Origin: Flavobacteriales bacterium
GTDB taxonomy: Bacteria; Bacteroidota; Bacteroidia; Flavobacteriales_E; Vicingaceae
Direction: 5' to 3'
DNA: 64,000 nucleotides
Assembly: GCA_002401955.1 (NCBI GenBank)
Contig: NVUQ01000002.1
Coordinates: forward strand, 62,001-126,000
The number at the start of each line of letters is the position of its first letter. The stretch's first letter is position 1. A program made the position numbers and the translations under genes. Shown here one piece after another: positions 25,215-34,920 of the stretch. The notes under the pieces were generated by a model that did not search any database, had not been told where the DNA came from, and saw nothing but the letters and a program-made list of their open reading frames with translations.

Positions 25215-26114
25215 TTAAAATAGGTATATTAATTTTGTACTAAATCTAAAAAAGTTCTGTTTTCTAATAAACACATAAGAAGTTCCTTTAATCAGTTCAT
25301 CTAATTCATCTTCAGCAGAAGAACCTTCACTATTAGCATTATTAACTTGAACATTATAGCTATTGCCCATCGGGTTAGGGTTTTCTACTGATTCTGGTCT
25401 TCCACCCCCAAACCCAAATGAAAAAGTAGCACCAACATCATACATAAGGTTTTTTAACAGCTTTGTTTCTTTCCTTACAAAATAGCCAAAGGACAACAGC
25501 CCTACAGGATCTATTTTAGGTCGATCAATGCTTTCTATCGTATATGATGTTGCTGTATTAGGAATTGCGTTACCATCCTCTGAATAGTATAATTTATTCG
25601 CTTTGTATTCGTAAGTGTCATTAAGATCCTCAATAACATTAACCTTTCCATATCCAATTTCAAAATAATTTCCAGCAGGTGCAATAAAGCTTCGGGTATA
25701 ATACCTGAGCGTTATACCTGTATAGTAAGTTTTAATGTTATGGTTATTGTAGAAATTAAAAGACTCTATTCTTTCATCCAAAATCAAGTCTTGTGGTACG
25801 TTATTCATGGTATTGTAACCTCCATTTACTCCTGGCACTCGATATCCTACAAAATTATTAGCATACCATACTTTAAAACCTACACCAATTCGTCTAGACA
25901 CAGCAAAATTAAATTCAGCAAAGGGTGAATAAGGCAATGCAAAGCCGGAAGGTGTATCATTGTTCTCTCCATACCTCATAGGATTTGTAATTGCTGGATT
26001 TGGCATAATAGCTACTCCAGCGGTAATTTCAAGCCTCTTACCTTGGTAGCCAAAAAACTGGGCATAACCCGAGTAAGATATTAGAGATAAAAAGATGATA
26101 ATTAAGGTCTTCAT
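25215..26114 (-). CDS. outer-membrane beta-barrel-like protein
   Basis: The 299-residue protein has a signal peptide ending SGYAQ. It shows alternating amphipathic strands such as RIGVGFKVWYANNF, YYTGITLRYYTRSF and DVGATFSFGFGGG, and it ends in a strand with a terminal Phe (FSTKLIYLF). These features fit an outer-membrane barrel. No named family is recognised. Its start overlaps the end of the M48 gene by 4 bp. Confidence 0.72.
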   Translation of the reverse strand: MKTLIIIFLSLISYSGYAQFFGYQGKRLEITAGVAIMPNPAITNPMRYGENNDTPSGFALPYSPFAEFNFAVSRRIGVGFKVWYANNFVGYRVPGVNGGYNTMNNVPQDLILDERIESFNFYNNHNIKTYYTGITLRYYTRSFIAPAGNYFEIGYGKVNVIEDLNDTYEYKANKLYYSEDGNAIPNTATSYTIESIDRPKIDPVGLLSFGYFVRKETKLLKNLMYDVGATFSFGFGGGRPESVENPNPMGNSYNVQVNNANSEGSSAEDELDELIKGTSYVFIRKQNFFRFSTKLIYLF

Positions 26115-28177
26115 TTTTTAAGTTTTCTTGATTTGCCTAATAGCTTAAGGTATTCATAGTAGTATGAATTAATAATCATACTATTTGTGTTAACATTTAA
26201 CTTCCTAATGTCAAGAAAATCTATGTTGTCATTTTTAATGTCATAAACTGTAAAAAACAAAAAAGAGTTGTAGCTTTTTTTTGTTAATGTGTATATTCCA
26301 TATGGAATTCCAATAATAATACCTATCGTTAAACCACTTGCTAAATAATCCATTACACCTTTCTTATTAAGAACAGAGTTTATACTCATTAAAGCAATAT
26401 GCTCAGCATTATTATCCTTCATTATTCTGTTAAGTTCATCCATATTATAAAATACAATATTCGACTCATCATTCGTTTTAGACCTTAAATAATTAATCAA
26501 AACAATTCTATCGTTAAAGATTTTAACATCATCTTTTGTTATACTATTGGTTGACATTAATTTCATGTTTACTCCATTCATCTTTGCATTAGCTAACAAC
26601 GCATTATCTAATTCAATGGCTTGTTTCTCACTATTTATAGAATGTATTCCTTTACGAGTGTCATATGCATTCCATGATGGATCAATAACTATTATGTCTT
26701 TAATAGGTTTTCCAGTATTCCAATAATGTTTATAATAAGCTTTTCTTCCTTTCATCGCATATTTAAAATCTTTTGCTAAGTAAGAGAAATCATAAACTTC
26801 TGTACTCTCTTTTTTTGTTGATTCAGAAAGTTCTTCTTTTATATTATCATATGTTTCTCTATAATTAATTGTTGTTGAATCTAATTCTGACAGTAGGCTC
26901 AATTCCTTTATGATATCAATCCGTAAAGCATTGCTGTAAGCACTTGCGGTATATTTACCCTCATACTTCTTAACATATGCTAAGGCGATTAAAAAAGCAT
27001 CTCTATTGCCTACTTTTGAAATGTCAAATCCTAGTATGTTTGTATTAATCTGATTTGATTCTTTTTTAACTTTAGCAATTTCGTATAAAGTTCTAAGCTT
27101 AAGTTTCATCAGAAATTTTTGTTCTCCAAATTCCTTTTCTAACAGGTAACAATAATAAAATGCTTCACCATACCCCCCTAAGTTGAGTAATTGAGTTACG
27201 TTTACAGCTCTCGAAATATTTTTACAGTGTTTAAACCAGGGTTCTGAAATTAGAAAATCAACAGCTCCATTTTTATTGATATTTTTTTCTTTGGCATTTT
27301 TTATTCTTTCATCAATAGCAGGGTGCGATGAGAAAAGAATGGCCTCTTCATCTACACCTTCCTCTTTAACCTCTGACTTGCCCGTTTCAATTTGAGAAAA
27401 TATATCTATTGGCATTTTCTGCTGAAAATCATAGAATGAATTTATAGATAAATCCCCATCAACCACATAAGGCTTATTAGAAGCTTCTAAAATTTTAAAC
27501 GTCTGTTCAGCAGCTTCAATATTATAAGTAGTAGTATGAAAATAATTATAGCCATGAGAATCGGCTTCTAATTCAGTCTCACGCGACTTTTTAGATAATA
27601 ATTTAAACTTATTAATACCCGATAACTTTTTATAACTTTTGTCATTTTTCGAAAGATCTCTTTCTTCAACGAACGAATTAATAGGATGTTTTTTAACAAA
27701 ATGACTAATTTCATGCGAAAGAATATATGCTAATTGAGCTTCGGAATCTAATCTTGCAAGCAAACCTGTAGTCACAAAAATAACTCCTTCATTGGTAGCT
27801 AATGCATTAACCATAGGAGATTTATAGGTGTAAACTCTAACCTTTTCTTTAATTTGAGGGAAATCTTTTAAAATTAAATCCTTTATTTTATTTAAATAAA
27901 TAGTAACTGTATCATTAAAAACTATGTCTCCTGATGTAAGAATATCGTTTATGTAATAGCTCGAACTTAAAATAAATTTTTTTTTTGATTTTTTTGTAAG
28001 CTTTTTATCGTCAGCTATAAGGTTGTCTTTAAGAGCTTCTTCAAAAGTTAAATAAGTAGGGGAGACAATGTCGCCAGGTAATTCCCCTTTAGAAACGAGT
28101 TGATCAAAATGAAAACTTTGCTGAGAATAACCTCCTAAGCTAAGCAATAAAAAGATGGGGAAAATGATTTTTTTCAA
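26111..28177 (-). CDS. M48-family zinc metalloprotease, secreted
   Basis: The 688-residue protein has a signal peptide ending GGYSQ and an N-terminal M48 peptidase domain (about 75-300). Zinc ligands His155 and His159 (HEISH) and a downstream ExxxD motif (Glu202-Asp206, ELEAD) are all present, so it is probably active. The C-terminal ~380 residues are unrecognised and contain a hydrophobic segment near 615-640. It is longer than BepA/LoiP-type proteases. As first gene of a unit with a barrel, a lipoprotein and a propeller, a role in outer-membrane quality control or processing is plausible. Confidence 0.85.
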   Translation of the reverse strand: MKKIIFPIFLLLSLGGYSQQSFHFDQLVSKGELPGDIVSPTYLTFEEALKDNLIADDKKLTKKSKKKFILSSSYYINDILTSGDIVFNDTVTIYLNKIKDLILKDFPQIKEKVRVYTYKSPMVNALATNEGVIFVTTGLLARLDSEAQLAYILSHEISHFVKKHPINSFVEERDLSKNDKSYKKLSGINKFKLLSKKSRETELEADSHGYNYFHTTTYNIEAAEQTFKILEASNKPYVVDGDLSINSFYDFQQKMPIDIFSQIETGKSEVKEEGVDEEAILFSSHPAIDERIKNAKEKNINKNGAVDFLISEPWFKHCKNISRAVNVTQLLNLGGYGEAFYYCYLLEKEFGEQKFLMKLKLRTLYEIAKVKKESNQINTNILGFDISKVGNRDAFLIALAYVKKYEGKYTASAYSNALRIDIIKELSLLSELDSTTINYRETYDNIKEELSESTKKESTEVYDFSYLAKDFKYAMKGRKAYYKHYWNTGKPIKDIIVIDPSWNAYDTRKGIHSINSEKQAIELDNALLANAKMNGVNMKLMSTNSITKDDVKIFNDRIVLINYLRSKTNDESNIVFYNMDELNRIMKDNNAEHIALMSINSVLNKKGVMDYLASGLTIGIIIGIPYGIYTLTKKSYNSFLFFTVYDIKNDNIDFLDIRKLNVNTNSMIINSYYYEYLKLLGKSRKLKK

Positions 28178-28305
28178 TTTAATTTAAGTTTATTATTTTG
28201 TTAACGACCAAAGTATAAAAAAAAGTAGATATTAAAAAATGTCTGTTATTTATAATTTTGAACCCTTTTAAAACGATTACAAATCTTAACGGAAGCTTCA
28301 ACACT

Positions 28306-29049
28306 TTACTTTTTCATTAGCTTCTTTTGATATTGTCCTTGAACAACATCTACAACTACCAAGATAACAATTACAAAGTAGAAAGTGGTTTTACTCATAG
28401 GTGTAATAGGATTGCCTAAAAAACTAATGTGAGCCAAATGCCCACCCTCTGTTAAAAGCATTATTCCTACTACAAATAAGATAAATAATCCTAATACTTC
28501 ATAAAGCCTGTTTTTCTTTAAAAACTCTGACACATGGCCTGCTAGCCATATCATCAACACACCACTTATAATTATAGCTGTTGCCATTACCCAAAACACA
28601 TCTGTTAAGGCCATAGCACTCAAAATAGAATCAAAAGAGAAAACTACATTCATAATAACGATCATGGTAATTATTTTACCTGTTGAAACTTTTTTATCGC
28701 TACTAGTAGTTAAATCATGGTCACTTAACATGTGCCAAATTTCTTTAATAGCAGTATAAACGATAAATATCCCTCCAAATAAAACAATTAAACTGTGTAC
28801 GTTTGGCTTTATTGCAAACCAATCATTATGAACATCTGCAAATGGTTCTTGAAAATATTGCATCACAGAAACCAATACAAAGAGTAATACAATTCGTAAC
28901 ACAATTGCAATAGCAATCCCTAATGTCCTCACTCTTTTCTGCTCCGATTCTGGAGCACGTTTCGATTCTAATGAGATGTATAATAGGTTGTCGAAACCCA
29001 GTACAGCCTGTAATAATATTAGTAGTAGTAACGTAATAATGTTTTCCAT
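28306..29049 (-). CDS. TerC-family integral membrane protein
   Basis: The 247-residue protein has seven or so membrane helices. The family hallmarks are LGFDNLLYISL near the N-terminus and NVVFSFDSILSAMAL in the middle, with Asp residues inside helices. TerC/Alx/MeeF-type proteins are linked to tellurite resistance and, more recently, to manganese or calcium export and metalation of secreted enzymes. It appears to be a single-gene unit. Confidence 0.9.
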   Translation of the reverse strand: MENIITLLLLILLQAVLGFDNLLYISLESKRAPESEQKRVRTLGIAIAIVLRIVLLFVLVSVMQYFQEPFADVHNDWFAIKPNVHSLIVLFGGIFIVYTAIKEIWHMLSDHDLTTSSDKKVSTGKIITMIVIMNVVFSFDSILSAMALTDVFWVMATAIIISGVLMIWLAGHVSEFLKKNRLYEVLGLFILFVVGIMLLTEGGHLAHISFLGNPITPMSKTTFYFVIVILVVVDVVQGQYQKKLMKK

Positions 29050-29151
29050 AAGTCAATATATTTGATTCGAAATTACCATCATTTTTTAAATACTAGATGT
29101 CTTATCGTTATAGTTTGCTTGAAGTAAATTTTCTGCTAGCAATAATTTAGC

Positions 29152-29664
29152 TTACGCTATATGTTTTTCAAAAGCCAATCTTTCATCTCCGCTATCTAAT
29201 ATTATCACTCCACAATAATCATAGCCTCTCTTTTTCAACATGTACTGCATCCCTTTATTATCTCTATGAGTATCAATTCTCATACTCTTTACATTCATTT
29301 TCTTTAACCTGTTTTCACATTCATCAAAAACAAACTTTGCCAAACCCATTTTACGATAATCATCTCCTACTGCTAAACGATGAATTACACCATATTCAGC
29401 ATTTTCAGAAGTCATCCATTTTCCTTCTATATCTTGATATGTAGATTCTTTTTTAGTTGTAAAAACGGTAGTTCCCATTACCTGATTAGATTCGTTTACA
29501 ACAAGGTAGCTGTCCTTATTCATAATATCTAATTCAATTTGAGCTTCATCTGGATAACCATCTTGCCACTGATCTATTCCTAAATCAGCTAGATAGTTTT
29601 GAGCATCTTTTATGATTTTCATAATAGGAGAAACACTAGACAATGTAGATTCTATTAATTTCAT
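29152..29664 (-). CDS. GNAT-family N-acetyltransferase
   Basis: The 170-residue protein has the GNAT acetyl-CoA loop in HRLAVGDDYRKMGLAKFVFDECE (about 110-132) and a terminal strand with YDYCGVIILDSG. The family architecture and length are normal. The acceptor is unknown. It follows the second GNAT gene by 29 bp in the run that starts with typA. Confidence 0.85.
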   Translation of the reverse strand: MKLIESTLSSVSPIMKIIKDAQNYLADLGIDQWQDGYPDEAQIELDIMNKDSYLVVNESNQVMGTTVFTTKKESTYQDIEGKWMTSENAEYGVIHRLAVGDDYRKMGLAKFVFDECENRLKKMNVKSMRIDTHRDNKGMQYMLKKRGYDYCGVIILDSGDERLAFEKHIA

Positions 29665-29693
29665 AGCGACTTTATAATCTTAATTGTTTAAAA

Positions 29694-30221
29694 CTAAAGC
29701 TCTTTCTCATAAACCTTAACGATACAATCATTCTTTAAAAAGACTGAAACCCCTTTGTGAATGTATTCGATATCTTGTTCATCTATTTTTTGATACCCTA
29801 TTCTAGTGTACCAAGTATGCAAAAAGACTTTATCATTGTTTTCTACCTCTGTAGGAACTAACAATTCCAACTGCATTTTGGTTGATCCTGCTTTTCGAGC
29901 TTGATTTTCAGCATAATCAACTAATTTAGAGCCTATTCCACGACCTTTAAACCTAGGGTTAGCTACCAACATCTTAAAACGATGAGTTTCATCGTCTATT
30001 CGCTCTAAATGAATACAACCATGAATGTCTTCTCCAGAAATAGCCAGCAACAATTCCTTATCAAGAATAACCTTTTTTAATTTTTCGGAATTGGTTCTTT
30101 TATGACCTTCAAGCCATATATTAGATTCAGATTCATCATAAACATCATTAATCATTTTAACTAAAAAATCAACGTGTTCTTGATTAGTACTAGTTGCTAT
30201 GATTAATTGAGTTTGGTTCAC
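29694..30221 (-). CDS. GNAT-family N-acetyltransferase
   Basis: The 175-residue protein shows the acetyl-CoA-binding block MLVANPRFKGRGIGSKLVDYAE (about 84-105). It begins 1 bp after the typA stop, so it is in the same operon. The two GNATs are not close copies of each other. The substrate is unknown. Confidence 0.85.
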   Translation of the reverse strand: MNQTQLIIATSTNQEHVDFLVKMINDVYDESESNIWLEGHKRTNSEKLKKVILDKELLLAISGEDIHGCIHLERIDDETHRFKMLVANPRFKGRGIGSKLVDYAENQARKAGSTKMQLELLVPTEVENNDKVFLHTWYTRIGYQKIDEQDIEYIHKGVSVFLKNDCIVKVYEKEL

Positions 30222-30222
30222 A

Positions 30223-31983
30223 TTATATCTTTCTCATTCTTAAGCTCTCTGGAGTTACTTCTAAGTACTCATCAGCCTGAATATATTCCATTGCTTCTTC
30301 TAAAGAGAAATCAACCTTTGGAGCAATTTTCATAGCCTCATCAGTACCTGATTTACGCATGTTTGTTAATTGCTTTCCTTTAATCAGGTTAATCTCTAAA
30401 TCGTTGTCCCTAGAATGCTCTCCAATAACTTGTCCTTTATAGATAATTGCACCTGGATCAACAAAAAATCTTCCTCTATCTTGTAATCTGTTCAATGCAA
30501 ATGGAGTTACCTGTCCTGCATCTAATGAGATAAAAGAACCTTTGTTTCTTTCAGCAATACTACCTTTAAACACTCCGTACTCTCTAAAACGATGAGTCAT
30601 TACTGCGTTTCCAGCAGTAGCAGTTAACATGTTGTTTCTTAAACCAATTAATCCACGAGATGGAATATCAAATTCTAAATGTTGTAAATCTCCTTTTGGT
30701 TCCATTACCAACATATCTCCCTTACGCTGAGTTACTAAATCTATTGCTTTACCAGAGTATTCTTCCGGAACATCAATAACCAATGTTTCATATGGTTCGT
30801 GCTTAGCTCCATCAATTTCTTTGTAAATTACTTGTGGCTTACCAACTTGTAATTCATACCCTTCTCTTCTCATTGTTTCTATCAAAACAGATAAGTGAAG
30901 AACTCCCCTACCAAAAACAGTAAATTTATCTTCCGTATCTGTTGGCTCAACTCTTAGTGCTAAGTTTTTCTCAATTTCTTGATATAAACGATCTCTTAAA
31001 TGACGAGAAGTAACAAATTTACCTTCTTTACCAAAAAATGGAGAGTTGTTAATCGTAAATAACATACTCATTGTTGGCTCATCAATAGCAATTCTTGTTA
31101 ATCCTTCTGGATTTTGTAAATCAGCTATTGTATCTCCAATTTCAAAGTCCTCAATACCAACAATAGAACAAATATCACCACTTCTCGCTTTATCCACTTG
31201 GATTTTACCCATTCCTTCAAAAACGTAAAGCTCTTTAATTCTTACTTTCTTTTGAACGCCCTCTTTTTTACATAAAATGTAATCTTTATTTACTTCTAGA
31301 TCTCCTCTAAAAATACGTCCAATAGCAATTCTACCTACAAATTTAGAGTAATCTAAAGAGGTAATTTGCATTTGCGGAGTTCCTTCATTGTAAGGAGCTT
31401 CAGGTATTTCTGAAATTACTGTATCCAATAATATGGAAATATCTGTTGTAACATTGTTGTGATCTAAACTCATCCATCCTTGCTTAGAAGATCCGAATAC
31501 AGTAACAAAATCCAATTGATCTTCTGTAGCATCTAAACTAAACATCAAGTCAAAAACAGAATCTTGAACTAATTCTGGAGTACAATTTTCTTTATCCACT
31601 TTATTTACAACAACGATAGGTTTTAAGCCTAATTCTAAAGCTTTTCCTAATACAAATCGTGTTTGGGGCATTGCTCCTTCAAAAGCATCTACCAATAAAA
31701 CAACCCCATCAGCCATTTTTAATACTCGCTCTACTTCACCACCAAAATCCGCGTGACCAGGAGTATCAATAACATTAATTTTAACACCTTTATAATTTAC
31801 AGAAACATTTTTAGAAAGAATCGTAATCCCTCTTTCTCTCTCTAAGTCATTGTCGTCTAATAATAACTCTGTTCTTTCTGTTCTTTCGTCAAGTACTTGA
31901 CACTCATCAATAATTTTATCTACTAATGTTGTTTTTCCGTGATCTACGTGAGCGATAATCGCTATGTTTCTAATTGATTGCAT
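30223..31983 (-). CDS. typA: ribosome-associated GTPase TypA/BipA
   Basis: The 586-residue protein has an N-terminal translational GTPase domain with [14 protein letters not shown] (11-24), DTPGHADFG and NKVDKEN. Beta-barrel and EF-G-like domains follow, then the TypA-specific C-terminal domain ([31 protein letters not shown]). The length is normal. TypA acts in 50S assembly and stress or cold response. It heads an operon with two GNAT acetyltransferases. Confidence 0.96.
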   Translation of the reverse strand: MQSIRNIAIIAHVDHGKTTLVDKIIDECQVLDERTERTELLLDDNDLERERGITILSKNVSVNYKGVKINVIDTPGHADFGGEVERVLKMADGVVLLVDAFEGAMPQTRFVLGKALELGLKPIVVVNKVDKENCTPELVQDSVFDLMFSLDATEDQLDFVTVFGSSKQGWMSLDHNNVTTDISILLDTVISEIPEAPYNEGTPQMQITSLDYSKFVGRIAIGRIFRGDLEVNKDYILCKKEGVQKKVRIKELYVFEGMGKIQVDKARSGDICSIVGIEDFEIGDTIADLQNPEGLTRIAIDEPTMSMLFTINNSPFFGKEGKFVTSRHLRDRLYQEIEKNLALRVEPTDTEDKFTVFGRGVLHLSVLIETMRREGYELQVGKPQVIYKEIDGAKHEPYETLVIDVPEEYSGKAIDLVTQRKGDMLVMEPKGDLQHLEFDIPSRGLIGLRNNMLTATAGNAVMTHRFREYGVFKGSIAERNKGSFISLDAGQVTPFALNRLQDRGRFFVDPGAIIYKGQVIGEHSRDNDLEINLIKGKQLTNMRKSGTDEAMKIAPKVDFSLEEAMEYIQADEYLEVTPESLRMRKI

Positions 31984-32408
31984 CTAGAATGGTTTTAAGG
32001 CTGCAAAAGTAACGTTGTTTTTCCTATAATAATGCTATTGTGGAGTTTATTATTCTTTTTAAGAAAACAGAGAACTATTACCCTCTTTATTAAGCGCAGA
32101 AAAGAAGATAGTTTTAGGGGTAATAATTGCAAATTTCAAAAGGCATAGTTTACATATGTCAACAATTTTAGAATGTAAAATAGACGAATGGCCAGCTTAA
32201 ATATTACAGGTGTAACCAGTACGGCTCCCTCATTTTAATTTATAATATAAACAACTAGTAATCAACAGTTAATACCGCCTTATTTAAACCATAAATTCTT
32301 TAGTAGCCTAGAGTTTAAGCACTTTTTACATTTGTAAACAATGCCCTATTAGATTATTGTTTACATTTGTAACATCAATTGATAATTACAAATGTAACAT
32401 CTCTAAAT
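31984..32408. other. intergenic region with repeated palindromic operator-like sites
   Basis: No gene is seen in these 425 bp between divergent typA and the XRE regulator. They hold four exact TTACAnnTGTAA palindromes at 32204-32215, 32326-32337, 32361-32372 and 32386-32397, plus a near match (TTACATATGTCA) at 32150-32161. Two of them also contain the promoter-like string TACATTTG. Confidence 0.7.
32325..32397 (+). promoter_or_regulatory. cluster of three TTACAnnTGTAA operators and predicted promoter of the XRE gene
   Basis: Sites at 32326-32337, 32361-32372 and 32386-32397 share the palindrome TTACA(TT or AA)TGTAA. The middle site contains TACATTTG (32362-32369), a match to the -7 box TAnnTTTG, so transcription would start near 32375 and ATG 32409 would have a ~34-base leader. 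The third site would sit in that leader. This layout suggests autorepression by the adjacent helix-turn-helix protein. As a caution, half of each T-centred palindrome is promoter consensus. Confidence 0.6.
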
Positions 32409-32774
32409 ATGGAATTAGTAGATCGATTTAAGTACTTAATGAAGCTAAATAATTTAACCGCTTCTGCTTTTGCAGATGAAATTGGTGTGCAGCGATCTAG
32501 TGTATCCCACATCTTATCTGGCAGAAACAAACCGAGCTTAGAATTTATTCAGAAAGTACTAATGCGTTTTCCTAAAGTTAGTGCTGATTGGCTAATTGCT
32601 GGAATTACAAATGCTGATAAAGATCCTGCACCTCTTGATAAGTCTACTAAACCTAAAAATACAGAACAATCAACCCCCCTCTCCCAGCCTATTGCATCTG
32701 TAGGAAACAAAGAAATTAAGAAAATAGTAGTTTTTTATTCGGATAATTCTTTTGAGGAATTTACTTCAAAATAA
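32409..32774 (+). CDS. XRE-type helix-turn-helix regulator
   Basis: From ATG 32409 the protein has 121 residues. A frame reaching TTG 32379 is less likely because it would run over the third operator. The N-terminal helix-turn-helix (about 5-60) has the blocks ASAFADEIGVQRSSVSHILSG, PSLEFIQKVL and VSADWLI. A polar linker and a short conserved tail, KKIVVFYSDNSFEEF, end the protein. Its last 40 bp overlap, tail to tail, the convergent STAS-like gene. Autoregulation through the upstream palindromes is inferred. Confidence 0.85.
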   Translation: MELVDRFKYLMKLNNLTASAFADEIGVQRSSVSHILSGRNKPSLEFIQKVLMRFPKVSADWLIAGITNADKDPAPLDKSTKPKNTEQSTPLSQPIASVGNKEIKKIVVFYSDNSFEEFTSK

Positions 32775-33157
32775 TATTGTTTTAAAAGCCATCCACTCGC
32801 TTTTTCTATATCCGAAAATATTTTTTGTGGATAAGACCTCTTTTTATTTAGATTTAGAAAGAATTGAGCCAACAGCCTAATTCCCATGCCATTAACAGTT
32901 ATAGCGTGAGCTATAACCAAATCATTAACTTCATCATGACTTGTAATATATTTTCTAGCCTCAGAATCCATAGAGCTAAAAATATCTCTTGCATCGGTAA
33001 GTAATAAGAATTTATTTCCGCTAACAAGCTTTAGTGCCTCATCAACTATTTCAACAGCCTCACTTAGTCCAACCTCTACATTATTCTTGTATTTAATCAG
33101 TAAATGATTATTACCTTCAAAGGTTAAAGTTGCAAAATGTAGCTCTTTTATTTTCAT
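32735..33157 (-). CDS. SpoIIAA/STAS-like protein, convergent with the XRE gene
   Basis: The 140-residue soluble protein has an N-terminal hairpin (LHFATLTFEGNNHLLIKY), a DARDIFSSMDSEARKYI block, an IAHAITVNGMGIRLLAQFF helix and a KIFSDIEKASGWL tail. The layout matches the paralogues at 11775 and 12353 and is closest to 33388-33807. Its 3' end overlaps the regulator gene by 40 bp. A perfect palindrome lies 26 bases upstream of its ATG, so both genes may be controlled by the same regulator. The biochemical role is unknown. Confidence 0.75.
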   Translation of the reverse strand: MKIKELHFATLTFEGNNHLLIKYKNNVEVGLSEAVEIVDEALKLVSGNKFLLLTDARDIFSSMDSEARKYITSHDEVNDLVIAHAITVNGMGIRLLAQFFLNLNKKRSYPQKIFSDIEKASGWLLKQYYFEVNSSKELSE

Positions 33158-33182
33158 TTAATAGATGTAAAAACAACTGTCT

Positions 33183-33196
33183 ATTACAAATGTAAT
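33183..33196 (-). promoter_or_regulatory. palindromic operator/promoter of the first STAS-like gene
   Basis: ATTACAAATGTAAT matches the operator cluster upstream of the XRE gene and on the minus strand contains the -7-type box TACATTTG. Transcription would start near 33181, leaving ~24 bases before ATG 33157. An overlap of operator and promoter suggests repression. Confidence 0.6.
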
Positions 33197-33216
33197 TAAT
33201 GTGAAGAGTTTATTTA

Positions 33217-33427
33217 AAAGTACAGATGTGTTTTTTTAAGTTAGTGACAACTGGTTCATTGTTGGAATTACCAGCACAGATAAAGACTCTTTTCCTGATA
33301 ACAAACCTTCTAAAGCAAAAAAAAAGCAACGAATCCCCTTTCCCAGCTTATTGCATCTTTCTGAAATAAAGAAAATAGTTGTCTTTGTTATTCTAATAGT
33401 TCTTTTGAAGGATTTACTTCAATGTGA
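33217..33427 (+). pseudogene. broken duplicate of the XRE regulator (3' half only)
   Basis: From AAAGTAC at 33217 to TGA at 33425-33427 the DNA follows the 3' part of the regulator gene (32553-32774), with small deletions and frameshifts. The helix-turn-helix half is absent. Its overlap with the following STAS-like gene is again 40 bp. This fits a simple tandem duplication of about 650 bp with one breakpoint inside the regulator gene. Confidence 0.8.
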
Positions 33428-33807
33428 AATTGTTGCAAAAGCCAAGCTCTAGCTTCATCTATATCCGAAAACATTCTTATTGGGTGAGACGATTTATTGA
33501 AGCCTATATAAATTGATACGACTAAGCGAGTAGCAATATTGTTTGCTACAATAGCTTGAGCAATAGTTAATCTGTTTATCCCTTTATGATGCACAACATA
33601 TTCCTTAGCTTCAGAATCCATTGAACCAAATATATCACGAGCATCTACCAGCGATCGGAAAGGCTTGTTTTTCGCAATATCCATAGTAACATGAACTATT
33701 TCTATAGCCTCATCTATGTTTAACTTAATATCATCTTTAAGCTTAAAGAGGATTACATCATCTTGCTGAAGCATCATGGTTCCAAAATGTAGTTCTTTAA
33801 TATTCAT
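33388..33807 (-). CDS. SpoIIAA/STAS-like protein, tandem duplicate
   Basis: The 139-residue protein aligns end to end with 32735-33157: [58 protein letters not shown] and the tail NPSKELLE. It is intact although its partner regulator copy is broken. The sequence 26 bases upstream of its ATG is a decayed version of the operator. It is divergent from pyrD. Confidence 0.75.
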   Translation of the reverse strand: MNIKELHFGTMMLQQDDVILFKLKDDIKLNIDEAIEIVHVTMDIAKNKPFRSLVDARDIFGSMDSEAKEYVVHHKGINRLTIAQAIVANNIATRLVVSIYIGFNKSSHPIRMFSDIDEARAWLLQQFHIEVNPSKELLE

Positions 33808-33832
33808 GAGATGGTTAGTAACATAATGATTT

Positions 33833-33846
33833 ATAACAAATATAAT
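33833..33846 (-). promoter_or_regulatory. decayed operator, promoter box retained, of the duplicate STAS-like gene
   Basis: ATAACAAATATAAT lies at exactly the same offset from its start codon as the palindrome 33183-33196 does from the first copy. Two changes break the TTACAnnTGTAA palindrome, but the minus-strand box TATATTTG still fits TAnnTTTG. The duplicate may have escaped repression. Confidence 0.45.
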
Positions 33847-33882
33847 AATAAAACAGGAATGAAAAAGTGTAGTTTTGCACTA

Positions 33883-34920
33883 ATGTATAAGTATTTAGTA
33901 AAACCGCTCTTATTTGCTATGCAGCCTGAAAAGGCCCATTATTTTGCCACAGGTTGTTTAACTTTTTTATCTTCTATTCCAGGAGTTCCTGCTCTAATAA
34001 GAAGTTTTTACGATTACAGACACCCAAAACTCGAACGAAAACTGTTTGGTTTAACTTTTAAAAACCCTGTTGGATTAGCTGCTGGCTTTGATAAAGATGC
34101 GAGATGGTACAATGAACTGGCACACTTAGGTTTTGGTTTTATAGAAATAGGAACCCTTACTCCAAAAGCACAAATAGGAAACCCTAAGCCACGACTATTT
34201 AGAATTACAGAAGACCATGGACTAATTAACAGAATGGGCTTTAACAATCTAGGGGCTGAAGACGCAATCAAACGATTAAAAAACAGAAAGACCGACATTG
34301 TTATTGGAGGGAATATTGGAAAAAACACTGCGACAAGTAATGATGATGCTTTAGCGGATTATGTTTTCAATTTTAATACACTCCACGATTATGTGGATTA
34401 CTTTGTGGTAAATGTAAGCTGTCCGAATGTAAAAGATCTAACCAAATTACAAGACACACCTTTCCTACTTAATCTTCTTGGAAAATTAAAGCAGATTAAT
34501 ACCGAAAAAGACAAGCCTAAACCAATCTTGCTTAAAATAGCTCCAGATCTGAATAACTCTCAGTTAGATGAAATTATTGACATTGTAGCTCAAACTAAGA
34601 TAGATGGCATTATTGCCGCCAACACAACCACTGGCAGAGAGAACCTAAAAACAGACAAAAAACGAATTGAAGAAATTGCCAACGGAGGCTTAAGCGGTTT
34701 GCCCGTTAATAAGCGATCTACCGAAGTAATTAAATACCTATCTGAGAAATCAAACAAAGCCTTCCCTATAATTGGTGTTGGAGGAATACATACTGCAGAA
34801 GATGCTATTGAAAAGCTAAATGCTGGAGCTGACTTAGTTCAGATTTATACTGGCTTTATTTATGAAGGGCCTGGACTAATTAAAGAGATTAATAAAAAAA
34901 TTGTAGCAGATTATGGTTAA
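33883..34920 (+). CDS. pyrD: dihydroorotate dehydrogenase (quinone), class 2
   Basis: From ATG 33883 the product has 345 residues and starts [19 protein letters not shown], the usual membrane-associating N-terminal helix of class 2 enzymes. ATGs at 33811 and 33859 would add unrelated residues, and a TAGTTTTG promoter box at 33870 argues against them. FMN-binding and catalytic blocks include [26 protein letters not shown] with the catalytic Ser, KIAPDL and GVGGI. It oxidises dihydroorotate to orotate in pyrimidine synthesis with quinone as acceptor. The stop overlaps the next start by 8 bp. Confidence 0.94.
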   Translation: MYKYLVKPLLFAMQPEKAHYFATGCLTFLSSIPGVPALIRSFYDYRHPKLERKLFGLTFKNPVGLAAGFDKDARWYNELAHLGFGFIEIGTLTPKAQIGNPKPRLFRITEDHGLINRMGFNNLGAEDAIKRLKNRKTDIVIGGNIGKNTATSNDDALADYVFNFNTLHDYVDYFVVNVSCPNVKDLTKLQDTPFLLNLLGKLKQINTEKDKPKPILLKIAPDLNNSQLDEIIDIVAQTKIDGIIAANTTTGRENLKTDKKRIEEIANGGLSGLPVNKRSTEVIKYLSEKSNKAFPIIGVGGIHTAEDAIEKLNAGADLVQIYTGFIYEGPGLIKEINKKIVADYG

